Shown here: positions 34,229 to 44,992 of the stretch, in pieces
Position numbering within the stretch: the stretch's first letter is position 1
Layout of the letters: each line of letters opens with the position of its first letter
Source: Tetragonia tetragonoides
Lineage: Eukaryota > Streptophyta > Magnoliopsida > Caryophyllales > Aizoaceae
Assembly: GCA_038025085.1 (NCBI GenBank)
Contig: CM076141.1
Location: 22,692,501 to 22,756,500, forward strand
Length of the DNA stretch: 64,000 bases
Direction: 5' to 3'
Position numbers and translations under genes: made by a program
Notes under the pieces: generated by a model
Told to the model about the DNA's origin: nothing
Seen by the model: only the letters and a program-made list of their open reading frames with translations
The model's database searches: none

Positions 34229-34853
34229 TTTTTGTTTAGATAAGAAAAATTTTGTTCATTAAAATGTTGAAAGAATACAAAAATTGGCTGGATAAGTTAT
34301 CCTCGAAAAGAAACAAAATATTTACAAGTCTCGCCAATGGCGTTGAACAACCGTAAGTGCACTCTTAAAGGTGCCCGCTGCTTAGCCCAAAGGGAGGCCA
34401 AGTAAGCTATATGATCTCAAACACAATCAACATTCTTCCCAGAGTTTTCTCGAATTCCTCTCCAACAAGATGCACCATAGAGTAGCCATGCAAGCACACC
34501 TCCATAACACTCTACCCTCTTTGTCCCTCCTCATTACAGAGAACCGTATCCGTAAGAACTGGTCAACCGTAGCTAGGCACACAAACAGTTCCCCACACAG
34601 CAACATATCCCATAAGGATCTAGCAAACCCGCACATCACAAACAAGTGCAAACAATCCTCCTCATCGTGACGACACATAACACACATTCCTGGCCGAAAA
34701 GACCAGCCAGGCCTCCGCTGCTGTAACATATCATTGGTATTTAACTTACCAAGCAACAGAGTCCACACAAATGCACGCACCTTAAGAGGAACCTTACACT
34801 TCCAAACATAAGTGGACAAAGGGAAAAATGGGAATTGAGAGGGGAGACTAAGT
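34229..34853 (-). mobile_element. L1-like LINE 3' end, minus strand, with TSD
   Basis: Minus frame 34427-34819 reads YVWKCKVPLKVRAFVWTLLL, LNTNDMLQQRRPGWSFRPGM, CVMCRHDEEDCLHLFVMCGF and ATLWCILLERNSRKLW, a nearly intact zinc-ribbon C-terminus. The 3' end 'ttcttatctaaacaaaaaat' is at the left. The near-perfect repeat 'tgaaactaagaaaat' at 34212-34226 and 34854-34868 is the target duplication. It is the least decayed of the L1-like tails here. Confidence 0.85.
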
Positions 34854-34884
34854 TGAAACTAAGAAAATCTTAGAAAATTCTTTG

Positions 34885-35029
34885 ATATTATGGTAGTAGA
34901 GTATTCTAGACGAATGTAGGATATCTTAGAATATCTTAGTAGAATTATGGATCTATTTTGTACTATATAAAGGGGTCTTCCCTATTATCAATACAAGTCA
35001 GAATTTTATTTTACTCTCATATTTTGACA
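34885..35029 (+). mobile_element. Copia-type LTR, plus orientation (left arm of palindrome)
   Basis: LTR-like: TATA 'ctatataaaggggtc' (34962-34976), end 'ctcatattttgaca', directly followed by a tRNA-Met primer-binding site. The left boundary is uncertain (candidate TGATATT at ~34883). Confidence 0.7.
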
Positions 35030-35042
35030 TGGTATCAGAGCC
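35030..35042 (+). promoter_or_regulatory. primer-binding site (initiator tRNA-Met type)
   Basis: TGGTATCAGAGCC directly after the LTR end, the standard LTR-retrotransposon PBS complementary to initiator tRNA-Met. Confidence 0.85.
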
Positions 35043-35087
35043 TCTTTCGGCGAAGCACGGAAACGTGTTTAAGGTCCTCAAGAAAGA

Positions 35088-35100
35088 GGCTTTGATACCA
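35088..35100 (-). promoter_or_regulatory. second primer-binding site, inverted
   Basis: Minus strand reads TGGTATCAAAGCC, a PBS with one change, directly followed (minus orientation, preceding) by the inverted LTR end TGTCAAAATATGAG at 35101. Confidence 0.8.
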
Positions 35101-35240
35101 TGTCAAAATATGAGACAATAAATTCTGACTTGTATTGATAATAGGGAAGACCCCTTTATTTATAGTACAAAATAGATCTAGAATATTCTACTAAGATATA
35201 CTGAGAATAATCTTTATTCATCTAGTCGCTATACTTGTGT
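35101..35240 (-). mobile_element. Copia-type LTR, minus orientation (right arm of palindrome)
   Basis: Inverse copy of 34885-35029: 'tgtcaaaatatgag', 'gacttgtattgataataggg', 'aagaccccttta' TATA region, 'gtacaaaatagatct'. Strong match to ~35203, weaker beyond. Together with the left LTR it forms a head-to-head structure with a ~45-bp centre. Confidence 0.7.
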
Positions 35241-36049
35241 TTATTCCCTCTGACATGTTCGTTGTCATCTCTTCATCATGTTTCTTAATTTGATTTAGAG
35301 TGGGATTTGTAGGAAGTGGGGCGGGGTCGATATCACTCTCAAGTCTTAACAGACTCCCACAAATTCAAGGCTTTTAAATAGCAGTCACTTCATAGTAAAT
35401 TTTAAACATACCACAACTAACATGGAGGGCTCTTCTGTTTTGATTGTTTTTGGAGGACACCCTGTCTAAAAAAATCGTATTTCTTAAAAGTAAATATATC
35501 ACTGTTGCCTGGACCTGATTAAAAGCACTCACTTTTTGACATGAATACGAACCATGATTTCTAGTCTGCGACTGAGATTTTGTTCCTATCAATGTACTTG
35601 GATTGTCTATGCGCGTTCACTTGTTTCATTGAAAAAGTCCGTTCTCGTCATGATCAATCTGTGTCTAACTCTAACCCTAGTGATTGGAGACAAGAATGAC
35701 TTGCAATTATACTTGCAATTCAGTAAGAATCAACACTTGTTCGCCAAGATGAAACCCCTCCATCTCAAAGTGAGTATCCTACTTTCCTTTCTGGTCTTGT
35801 CCAAAGATTCCATTATCACTGTTAATATCGACGCACCACCATTAAAATGGGACTAATAGTTCTTTTTATTCTTAAATTTGAAAAATCGACTTGGACTACC
35901 ACTTTCAGTGGATAGAGTATCATCATCGACAGTAAACAGATAGCATGATGGTTCAGCTTTAAATAGCGGTTATCTTGCTGACATAAAAGGATGAGCTCAG
36001 AGGGAATCATATAGCAGTTGTTGTTGAGATTGGTCACCGTCGTGAAATT
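35241..36049. other. RAD51B intron 10, unassigned
   Basis: AT-rich. Minor open frames are unsupported. No recognisable element. Confidence 0.3.
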
Positions 36050-36268
36050 TGGAGCTGTCAAATAAGCCGTGTCGTGTTCATGTCCGTGTCAAGGTTAAAC
36101 GGGTTGAGAATCTCTTGACCCAAACCTAACCCATTTATTAATCGTGTCGGAAATCCTTGACCTGACCTTTTTAATAATCGTGTTACCTGCTAATGACCTG
36201 TTAACTCATTTATCTTTACTTGTATCATAAACTAGTTGAAATATGAGAAAAACATAAAATTTTATCTT
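36050..36268. mobile_element. truncated hAT-type element of the 45899 family
   Basis: Begins 'tggagctgtcaaat', then 'gtgtcaaggttaaacgggtt', 'aacctaacccatttattaat', 'cgtgttacctgc' and 'tgaaatatgagaaaaacata'. This is collinear with the inverse of the right end of the element at 45899-46447. The other end is missing. Confidence 0.7.
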
Positions 36269-38332
36269 GCGAGTTTTCTTTGATCTTGCGAGGTTGGAGA
36301 GACGCCCAAGATTAATTCATCTTGGTGTTGCGACTTTAAAGAGGAGTTATCTTATTTATCTTTATTGTTTTGTTTCATAAAAATCGAAAATTCCAAAAAA
36401 AATACGCATCAGCCAAAGCCAATTACACTTATCCTTTACACATGACTTGTTTAAGTTTGCTATACTTCTACAAAAATTCATCTGATGGTCTTATGGATTC
36501 CTCTTCTGGGATTTTTACTAATCATTTGAAGACTAGTGTTTTTGGAGGGGTATCAGGAGAAAAAGTGGCCATATTGAATACTTGTGAGTGGTGAGATCCC
36601 TTTCTTTCTGGAAGAGGGGGAGGTCTTGCCTTCCCAATATCTGGAGTTAATGAGATTTAAGCTAAGATAAGAAGCTAGATTACTAGGTTTAGAGTTATGA
36701 TGTTGTTGTCCTATTTGTTTCTGTTAAACATGCAATTCTTGAAGTTATCAGAGCATGAACTGTTGGCCCTTTTGAGATAGTGCAATATGCCGTGAAGGTT
36801 CCGTATCACAAGCCAAACAATGGTTCCGCAGCTTCATTGATGCCACCAGCATCCTCTAGTCTGCACCGGATTGGAATTTCACTGGCACCACCAAGGATGT
36901 AGAGTATGTCCTCCTCGCTGGCACATCAAAAGGGGATATGGCTCTTATACTGTTGGGTGACAAGCAGCTCAATCCACCAAGAAACCACTACGGGCATTTG
37001 GGGAGCCTGCATAGGCCAAAAACAAAGATCTCGACTTGAGAGGTTTGCAACATCAACATTAGCAGGTCTATTCCTTCTTACGGAAGCTGATTGTAGTACA
37101 TGATGAAAGAGATTTTATTTCAAAAGGGAAACAAGGTCAGTATGTGTAGCTTATTCTGCCAGATATACAGTTCTACCCAATAGCTTATTGTAGCTTGCTG
37201 TACACATGAACTGATGGCACTAAGCCCCTAATTAACATTCAAAGTTGTATGTTGTATGCTTATTCCTGGATGTTCAGCATCCTTCTCGTACAGAATTTCT
37301 AACAATTAAATGTCCAGAAATCATATGCAAGCATGAGAAGAGCCGTGGGTGGTTGCACCTGACAACTAGATATAGAATATTCCCGACTCCAATATCGGAG
37401 AGTAGTGGCTTATACACCTAATATGTTACTTGATACTTTTGTCCTATGTCTGCAAGGACACTTCCTCATTCCTATAAACACAAGTCCAGTCCAGAACTCT
37501 AGATGCGTAACTATAAATAGCTTGAACAGGAGTGTCAGATCGACCTTAACACTTTCTGAAGTGTTACCTATAAGGTTCACTAGTTAGGCTCGCTAGAACA
37601 TTACTTTGACAACCTCATATTGAGTATCCTGTCAATGAGTCGATCTGCAGCACCAAACTAATACCAAACCAATTGTATTTTTGAGCTTTTCCAAGGTTTC
37701 TTAAAACTCGGTAGGTACAAGGACATAGAGCAACACTATGATGAGAACTGAGTAGCTAAGGCAAAATCAACCAGACGCATTTTAGTTCTTCCTAGGTGCA
37801 AACTAGTTGAGTGAGAACCACAGCATTTGTTTTAGGAGTTTCTTGTAAGGCAGTTGCGGAAGCAGGGAATAAAGGAAGACTGAAAGGTAATGAAGCATTG
37901 CAGCCTATTTCACCTGGCTAAGAGCTGCAACTACTATTCAGGTAGTGTTTGGAGTTTCTCGAACTGCTCCTAAGCAGCTTGTGGTAAACCGAATATGGCT
38001 CTTTGGACAAGTACAGGTCGCAGCTTCATGTTTAGGCAATCTAGAAGCTCCACTCAAGTTTTCTAGACGAGCAGATAGCCGTTTGCCCTAGTCAGACGTC
38101 GAAAAAAACCTTTGCAGCTTCATAACCAGCACCCAGGAGATATTCCGCAGAGAGGGGGGGTCTGGAGTTATCCAGTTATACGTAGCCTTATCCCTAACTA
38201 GTTGCCTAGTACAGACTGTTTCCGTTATGCCCACAAACAAACCTAGAAATTTTGCTAACAGTTGAAAATCGTTGCAGCTTTCTACACTGAATTTGCAGCT
38301 TTCTATACAAAATCGTTTTTCCTATGTTTCAG
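36269..38332. other. rest of RAD51B intron 10
   Basis: 36750-37100 has plus and minus open stretches with a hint of retrotransposon gag-like sequence but no diagnostic motif. The rest is AT-rich and unassigned. Confidence 0.3.
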
Positions 38333-38476
38333 GTCAGAGGTTCATGAAAATTGCTAAATCTCCAATATCTCCCCCTCTGCAGTTTCACTATGAGATAACT
38401 TCATCAGGGATTTCATTATTAAGTGATGAAGGTGTAGAAGTCTCGGGGCCACAGATAAACGCAATACACTCTCGTG
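38333..38476 (+). CDS. RAD51B: RAD51B exon 11
   Basis: 144 nt from tttcag| to CGTG|gttagt. It encodes QRFMKIAKSPISPPLQFHYE followed by ITSSGISLLSDEGVEVSGPQ and INAIHSR. Reading through the donor gives an immediate TAG (38479-38481), so an unspliced form would end only slightly early. Confidence 0.9.
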
Positions 38477-38500
38477 GTTAGTTACTTTGACCTGAACAAT

Positions 38501-39160
38501 TAACAACAACAACAACCCAGTAAGTGTCCCGCCTAGGGCGGGGTTTGGGGAGGTCCAGATGTACGCAGTCTTACCCCTAACTAGTTAGCCAGAACAATGT
38601 ACGCACTCCTCCACTTTAGCCACCCTGGGCGGGGTCCAGATGTACTTCAGTTTGATTCAGTCTGGGCGGGGTCTGGGGAGGTCCAGATGTACGCACTCCT
38701 CCACTTTAGCCACCCTGTTCTGATACGATGAGTCACGTCATCGTCAATCTTGCCGTTGCTGTATGATTGAACCGAGATATTTGAAACAATCCTTTTTCGG
38801 TACCACCTCCGTACCAATCTTAATCTCCATATCCGAGGCAACCCCATCTCTTGTGAATTTGCCTTCCAAGTACTCGGTCTTTGTCCTACTTAGCTTGAAT
38901 CCCTTTGACTCTAGTGTGTCCCGCCAAAGTTCCAATTTGGCGTTAACACCTTCTGTAGTCTCGTCTATCAGAACAATGTCGCCGGCAAATAATTCTTGGC
39001 TAATAATGCTTAGTAAACGCTGGAGATGGCACTTCTGTTTTCCTGCATTAACGATGGTTAAATACATGTATATGTACATTTCCGGAAGAGCCAAAAGCTT
39101 CTTTACTTTTTGGCTTCGAAAAGTAATGGACTAAAGCGAAATGGCTCATAAAACTGTCGG
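38501..39160 (-). mobile_element. RTE-clade LINE 3' fragment, minus strand
   Basis: Minus frame at 38744-39094 reads [20 protein letters not shown] followed by [20 protein letters not shown] and [16 protein letters not shown], the region just after the RT catalytic box (FADD changed to FAGD). The 3' end is the (TTG)n tail, seen on plus as 'caacaacaacaaccc' at 38504-38518, preceded by two copies of a 'ggaggtccagatgtacgca' segment. It lies in the last intron of RAD51B, antisense. Confidence 0.82.
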
Positions 39161-39199
39161 CACTTCTTATTCATTGTGAAGTTTCCGATGGTCGTCGCA

Positions 39200-39342
39200 T
39201 TTCGGATATCGGGTCAAACGGAAATAGCCTCTCTGTGAGACTCTCACATGAGTAAGGCTGCATACAACCGACCCTCCCTTACCCTGCCTAGGCGAGAGCC
39301 TCTTTGGAGGCAGTGGGGTAATGTTGATGTTGATGAAATACA
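39200..39342 (+). mobile_element. RTE-type 3' tail (SINE-like)
   Basis: Carries 'ggaaatagcctctctgtgag', 'gtaaggctgcatacaaccg' and 'gttgatgttgatg', the 3' UTR pattern of plant RTE LINEs and their SINE partners. No RT coding sequence is present. Confidence 0.5.
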
Positions 39343-39376
39343 TATATACCTCTAAAAATCTTATGTGTCTTTTCAG

Positions 39377-39414
39377 GTCACAACAATATCATTTACTTTG
39401 GTGACACATTTTAA
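39377..39414 (+). CDS. RAD51B: RAD51B exon 12 (C-terminal)
   Basis: 38 nt after cttttcag|, encoding GHNNIIYFGDTF and TAA. It resembles the GHSDMINFHGD-type end of plant RAD51B, which supports splicing over the TAG at 38479. Confidence 0.8.
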
Positions 39415-40716
39415 AGCAGCATACTGAATACAGTGGTTTTAATCAGTAAGTGCGCAATAAGCATCTTTTGCACTACAACTACAAGTCTAACGGCTCAAAA
39501 CTCACTTATTCTTCTACTTCACCTTGTAGGTATTAGAAATATTGCAGCATATTTCATAAAGTATTTTTGTTGTTTCATGAGTCCAGGAAACCCAAATTGG
39601 CAACTCCAGATCACACACCTCTTTGGTACAGTGCTTCCGTTTATACCTCCAGATTAGTGTAGGGCCGATTTGCTGATGAGTGATGTCTAATATATCTAGT
39701 CATAACTATCCCTTATAACGACGGTGTCAATGTTTTATTTTTTTATTTTTTTTATTTTCTTAGGACAGTTAGGATCTATTTGGTCCACTGTACCTACTAT
39801 GTGCTTGTACAAGTACAACACTGATGCTGAATTTTTCATGAACATCGGTGAGTAAATGAATACCCTGAATTAAAATTATCCCCTTGTGTAGCTGTGTTGT
39901 ATGATAAGTTTACTTCTTCTTTTTTCGATTAAAATGATTTGTATATGTTCTTTATTATTGATTACAATACCTACTAATATTTCTAGTAATTCTCTTATAA
40001 GGCGGCATCATGCATGAGGTTGCTAGAAATATCACCTTTTTGTCCGAAAGATGACACTTTTCATTGCAAGGTGGCATCTCTTCTTTACTCCAAATACCAC
40101 ACCTCATACATGGTTTGTGTAATATTTCTCTCCTATCTCTGAAATACTTCTTCAAATTTTCTCTCTCAATTGTCTCTGCAACTTTAATTTATTGAAAGAT
40201 ATGATTTATCTCACTAACTATTGCCCCAAGTCTTTTTGAAAAGGGGATATATTCCTGGGTCCTTTCATCCTTTGGAAAGGTTGATTTATTCATCACTTTT
40301 TTTAGTGATGTATGATGGAATATGCCTACATAATTGTTAGCTACTTGTAGACAAATATGTCACCCTTTCTGTCCACGTCTAACAACAAATACAAAATCAT
40401 CCTTTGTTCCCCACCAATATGGGTGTCTTGTTTTGTACCACACACGTTAAGATGTTGCTAGTGAAGTAGTGAGGACCACCAGCCCACCAAATGTGTTTAC
40501 AATGTGTGAAGAATCCATTTCCTTCGTATTTAGCCTTTGCAGACATTATGTAAATATTTATGTAAATCTACGTCGATGAGGGAGACATGATCGGAATATC
40601 TATACACTTTTTTTTTCCTCATTAAAAAGGGATGCAAGTACATGGCGATCGAGGATCCCTTCTTTAAGTCATGTTCAAACTTTTGTGTTCAACAACGGAA
40701 TATCATTACAGTTAAA
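39415..40716. other. RAD51B 3' flank
   Basis: The first few hundred bases should be RAD51B 3' UTR. No confident poly(A) signal was chosen. The rest is AT-rich intergenic sequence with no gene seen. Confidence 0.4.
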
Positions 40717-40905
40717 GTGCGTTCTTTTTCACTAAAATGAATCGGACAAGATTGGACTGAAGTGAACTCTATCAAATTTAAACAAAACTGATGATAATCT
40801 GTAAAAGAGAAATTAGATTACTAAATTGAACCGGTATGAACTGAATTCCATGGAACTAAAACAAACCAATTCAATTACTAAGTAAGTGAAAAAAAACACA
40901 TCCTT
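40717..40905. mobile_element. small MITE
   Basis: The left end 'gtgcgttctttttcact' and the inverse right end 'gatgtgttttttttcactta' are similar. The interior is rich in 'tgaactgaat' phrases. A related segment lies at 24163-24290. Non-coding. Confidence 0.45.
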
Positions 40906-41235
40906 GATAGTTGATATAACTTATAAAAAACAAATTTAAAATTAATAAAAAGTGTTATCTATTTAAATTAGAAGGAAAATTTTCACTCAGAAGAAAACCT
41001 ACAATAGAACATGTTCATGAAAAAGAGGGGAACAAAATAGAGAAAAACAACTCAGGAAAAAAGAATATAAACAAAATATCCAGGATATATTTTCTGAAAT
41101 ACTATATTCTATTAAAAAGCTGAAGGTGAATAAGAAAACTATATTCCTTATCATTTGAATTTTGAATTCAAAATATTGTTTGAATCTCAATAAAATTTGA
41201 ATAGGTGAAAAGAAATTTAGATTTGTACTATTATG

Positions 41236-41796
41236 TAGGGGTGAGTAAAGCCGAATATCGGCTCCTCTTTTGCAATGTGGATCGAATATCCTCTTTTTCA
41301 AATCGCTAAGACTCTGATCCGTATTCGCTACGCTTTAAATCAGATATCCAATACAAGCGGATAACCACATCCGGTTTAGTTTTTTTTTCCGTTTTCTCTA
41401 ATTTTATCAAATCCACCAAAACTACATCAGAAAGTTTAAAATGGGATAATTCAAGTTTTAAAAGTTGAATATACCTAATATAAGGTTATTGTAATTTAGT
41501 ATATTTCAATGTTACCTCACCAAATGTCCAAAAGTACAATAAAAATAAACAACTATATAGTTAATGACACGATTCAGCACACAACAAAAGCAACCTAACT
41601 ATAAAGTCACTTATAACTTTTTGTCAATTTTTTAAAATTAGTAATTTTTTTATAACAAAAATGAAAGCGGATTGAATATCAGATATCCAATTTGTGAAAA
41701 TCTCGATCCGTATCCCCCCGATTTTACTCCAAAAAAAGCAATCAAGATATACATGTTTCGGATCAGCGGATCAGATCACTCTGCTCTCCCCTAATT
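41236..41796. mobile_element. candidate hAT-type non-autonomous element
   Basis: Ends TAGGGGTGAGTAAAG and, inversely, TAGGGGAGAGCAGAG. Sub-terminal 'gaatatcggctcctcttttg' and 'ggatcagcggatcagatc' repeats are GC-richer than the AT-rich centre. No clear 8-bp duplication was found. Confidence 0.45.
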
Positions 41797-42084
41797 TTTA
41801 CATGTTTGTTAAATGACACCAAGAAAACTACTAAACAACACTAAATTAGTCTAAACTAGACACAATTACCCTTTTCATTTTTCCCCCTTCCCCCTCTTTC
41901 TCTCTCATGTAACCTAGTAACAACCCACGAAAGCAAAACAAAAAAAAAAAATTACACAGCCCATTCATCACCATAACATCACCACCGCTCCTCTGTCTCT
42001 GTCGACGTCTGTTCTTGAATTTTTGTTTCAATTTGTTTAGTTTGAATTTCGCAAGTATGTGAACAGTTTGATTTGCGAATGAAG

Positions 42085-42305
42085 TTTCTGAAGGAGCCTC
42101 ATGAGACTCTCATGAAGCTCACTAATGAACTTTATGAGCGTCTCATGAAGCTCACTGATGAACTTCATGAGAGTCTCATGAAAGTCCTTCAATTTACGAA
42201 ATTTCTTTACGGCAACCTGCGAATTTGTTTTTACGATAGTAGCTTCGTGAGATTTTCATAAAGCTTACTGATGAACTTCATGAGAGTCTCATGAAGCTCC
42301 TTCAA
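42085..42305 (+). repeat. 33-bp tandem repeat and larger duplication
   Basis: Three 33-bp units ('ctcactgatgaacttcatga' core) occur at 42094-42185. A further partial copy lies at 42262-42295 after a duplicated 'ccttcaat' spacer. On plus the units stay in frame and would encode an 11-residue LMKLTDEL-type repeat, but no start, splice or family evidence supports a gene. Confidence 0.7.
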
Positions 42306-43056
42306 TCTACAATTTTTTTTTTTTTTTACGACAGTTACTATACAAGACCACGAATGAGACTATAATACCTCAAATTCATCGCCAAAAATATTGTCACTAT
42401 AATCCATCATTGCCAAAGATGTTGTAACTAACCTCCATCATCAAATTGTATTCAATATGTTGAATCAAATAGAAAAGATTGATTTTTTTTTTTTATATAA
42501 TTTTTGAGTCTGTTGAGAAATTTCAATTAGAAAAGTGGTGAACAAAGTAGAAAAGACTCTCTACTCATAAATTACGTTAGGATTATTTTCGAAAATTTAG
42601 GGTAAAATTTAGTGACATTTGGTAATTTAGTAATTGCGTTTGGCACCACCCTAATTTTATGAATGGGAATTGGGAAGCCAACTAAATAGTGTGGGCTTTC
42701 ACGCGGTCAAATTATGCCTAAACTTGCCTAAAGGGGAGGGTGGGGTGAGATATTGAACTTAGGGATATTAAAAATCTATTCATGAACATGAACATGTATT
42801 CAAACAATTAGAAACTTGCGCTTGAACGATATAACTATTATTGAGCCTATGTTAATGTGAATTCCATTAATGATTAAATAGAGCTTTGGAGTTAAATCTT
42901 GAAATTGTAACGTTATCTGTATTAATGTATGATCTAGATGACGTATGATCTAGATGAAGATCAAACATACTTGACCTGAAAACCCAAAAGCATGAAATGT
43001 GCAGAGGATTCATTGCCCAAAAGGTAGACAAGAATAAGAAAATTTTGTTTGTTTAC

Positions 43057-43245
43057 AAATTAAATATCAAAAATTCAAAAACCACATTAACACTTAAACT
43101 AGAAACTTGCAAAATGCAGTGGAAGCAGGTCAGAGTTTCAATCAACAAATTGAATATCAAAAATTCAAAAACCACATTAACACTTAAAACTAGAAACTCG
43201 CAAAATAGCCACTGCAGTGGAAGCCGGTCAGAGTTTCAATCAACA
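43057..43245. repeat. tandem duplication, ~90 and ~99 bp
   Basis: Unit 43057-43146 and unit 43147-43245 share 'atatcaaaaattcaaaaacc', 'acattaacacttaaa', 'tagaaact' and 'gtcagagtttcaatcaac'. The second copy has a 9-bp insertion near the 'actgcagtgg' segment. Confidence 0.8.
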
Positions 43246-43323
43246 GCCACCAAACCAATCACAAACACGTTTGTCCAATATGTGCAAAGCATAACACATT
43301 TCAACCGGATACCCACGGGAAAA

Positions 43324-43325
<2 letters not shown>

Positions 43326-43416
<91 letters not shown>
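43326..43416. repeat. (AAT)n microsatellite, ~30 units
   Basis: Uninterrupted trinucleotide run in the NOT4 3' flank. The poly-Asn, poly-Ile or poly-Leu frames it creates are not genes. Confidence 0.97.
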
Positions 43417-44992
43417 TTTAATAATAAAATCCAAACCCTACAGAACACTATCACCATGACACTTTAACACAACGATCTCACTTAAGTTATCATCATATCC
43501 CAAGTAACAATATCTTGAGTACCGCCTTCAATGTTCTCATTTTTGTACTGTGAAACTGGCTATAACCACCCACCTCTATGGTTAGATCTACAACACAATT
43601 TCCAGAGCCATTTAAACATGAACTGAGACATATCTATGCAGGACACTAGGTATTTGCAAAGGCATTCTCCAAGCCAACAGCCAACGAAGAGCAGTCGAAA
43701 TGGCATTCCGATAAACTTTTCCGGTTGTCAATGCAACATCACCACCACCAGAAGATAATGCATCAAAGTGCACACAGGAGGCAGCAGCATGCCAGATCAA
43801 GTCAAATTTATGGGCCAAAAGTTCTTATCATTCCCCTCCATAATTTTGTACCAAGGAACAGAATGATTCACTCATAATCACAAGGATATGTTAACAGAGT
43901 ATGTACCATAAATAATCGATAGAATATCCCCATTTAATTTAAACCAATTTCCATCTCACTGTCAAAATTTCTGAGCGAGGCCTGATTCATTGTGGCAGAA
44001 AGCACACCAGGTGATCTCATAAAGGATGATACAGTGCAACCTCAAAGAGCTTGTGTCCCACCCTTCAGCAGACTTACACCTGGCAAACAAAGAATATCAA
44101 TAAGCATGAAATGAACTTCTCATTAGCTCCCACATTCTTTTCTTTTATAGTTATTAGCTCCTGTTTCTTACTGGGAAGCCAGGCACTTCCTGAAGTTACC
44201 ACCACAAACCGTCACAAAATTATGTTTCCATACAGGAAGGATTTACACATCTAAATGTATTCAAGTCAAATAATAATTGGTTCAGGAAAATATCTAGGTA
44301 ACTGTATTTTACTAAAAACTACTTTAACAGTCATGTTCAGAAGGACATTTGAGAGTAATTTTACAATTTGGGAGTTTTCACTTCTTTAATCACTTGTAGC
44401 AAGCTTTGCGTATATTGAAGGTGAGTCATACTCGTATACACAAGGGGGTGCACAACACACCATGTCCTGCTGCCCCATCAACATTTGAAGACGAAAACTT
44501 TGCACACAAATATAGGATAGGAGAATGAGGCTACTAACAAATCATAATTTCATGACAAACCTAGACTTGTTACGCCATGTTTCCCCACATTGATAAAATA
44601 AAAGCATCCAAATTGCAGAGAAATACCTGCTACTGAGAAGTTGAATCCTCTTCCAGCTTCAGCCTATTCCTGTACAACTTAATGGCAAACGAAAATTCCA
44701 ACTAAACTATCTCCAGAAGAGTGCCCTCCTACATTCAGTTGGAATACATGTCACCTCACCACAGAAACCAAACACAAAGTCTCAGCAAGTGATCAACCAT
44801 GCACAGCACCCCACATAGTACGGCCAAAGCATCACATCAACAACTGTATGCTCACTCACAAAAATTTTGATCTCGAACAAGCGTCCCAAGGAGACCAATC
44901 AAACTGTCAGTCTGTCCTCGAGTACAAGGATATCACGTTGGTCTTCATGTGTCTACAAAGTGGCTCCCAAGCCAAAAGAATAAGGATGAGAA
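43417..44992 (-). other. NOT4 3' flank / probable 3' UTR
   Basis: Follows the NOT4 stop on the minus strand. A minus frame at 43612-43818 (68 codons, FDALSSGGGDVALTTGKVYR...) has no family I recognise. Nothing else coding. The poly(A) site was not assigned. Confidence 0.35.

Larger units (their letters stand above)
3803..39414 (+). pseudogene. RAD51B: RAD51B-like recombinase gene, 12 exons, frameshifted in exon 7
   Basis: RAD51B is a RAD51 paralog, an ATP-binding member of the BCDX2 complex that assists RAD51 filament formation in homologous recombination in the nucleus. The exons are 3803-3886, 4570-4683, 4779-4931, 10126-10229, 10422-10485, 10559-10614, 20634-20707, 25462-25521, 25617-25726, 29110-29217, 38333-38476 and 39377-39414. 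All introns are GT-AG and every junction is phase-compatible. The start MANRLISEMGL, the block LGWHISFIK and the end GHNNIIYFGDTF match plant RAD51B in order. With 7 missing bases counted the product would be 371 aa, close to the ~370 aa family length. As read, the 7-nt deficit in exon 7 shifts the frame and TAG at 25622-25624 ends a ~238-aa product. Walker A has Lys instead of Ser/Thr. The 34 kb of intron is mostly transposons. A sequencing error in exon 7 is the main alternative to a null allele or pseudogene. Confidence 0.88.

Noticed and set aside
38477..38481. RAD51B ending at TAG 38479-38481
   Set aside because: A good donor precedes it and an acceptor at 39376 leads to a conserved C-terminal exon.
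43236..43467. Poly-Asn / poly-Ile / poly-Leu open frames
   Set aside because: They are translations of the (AAT)n microsatellite.
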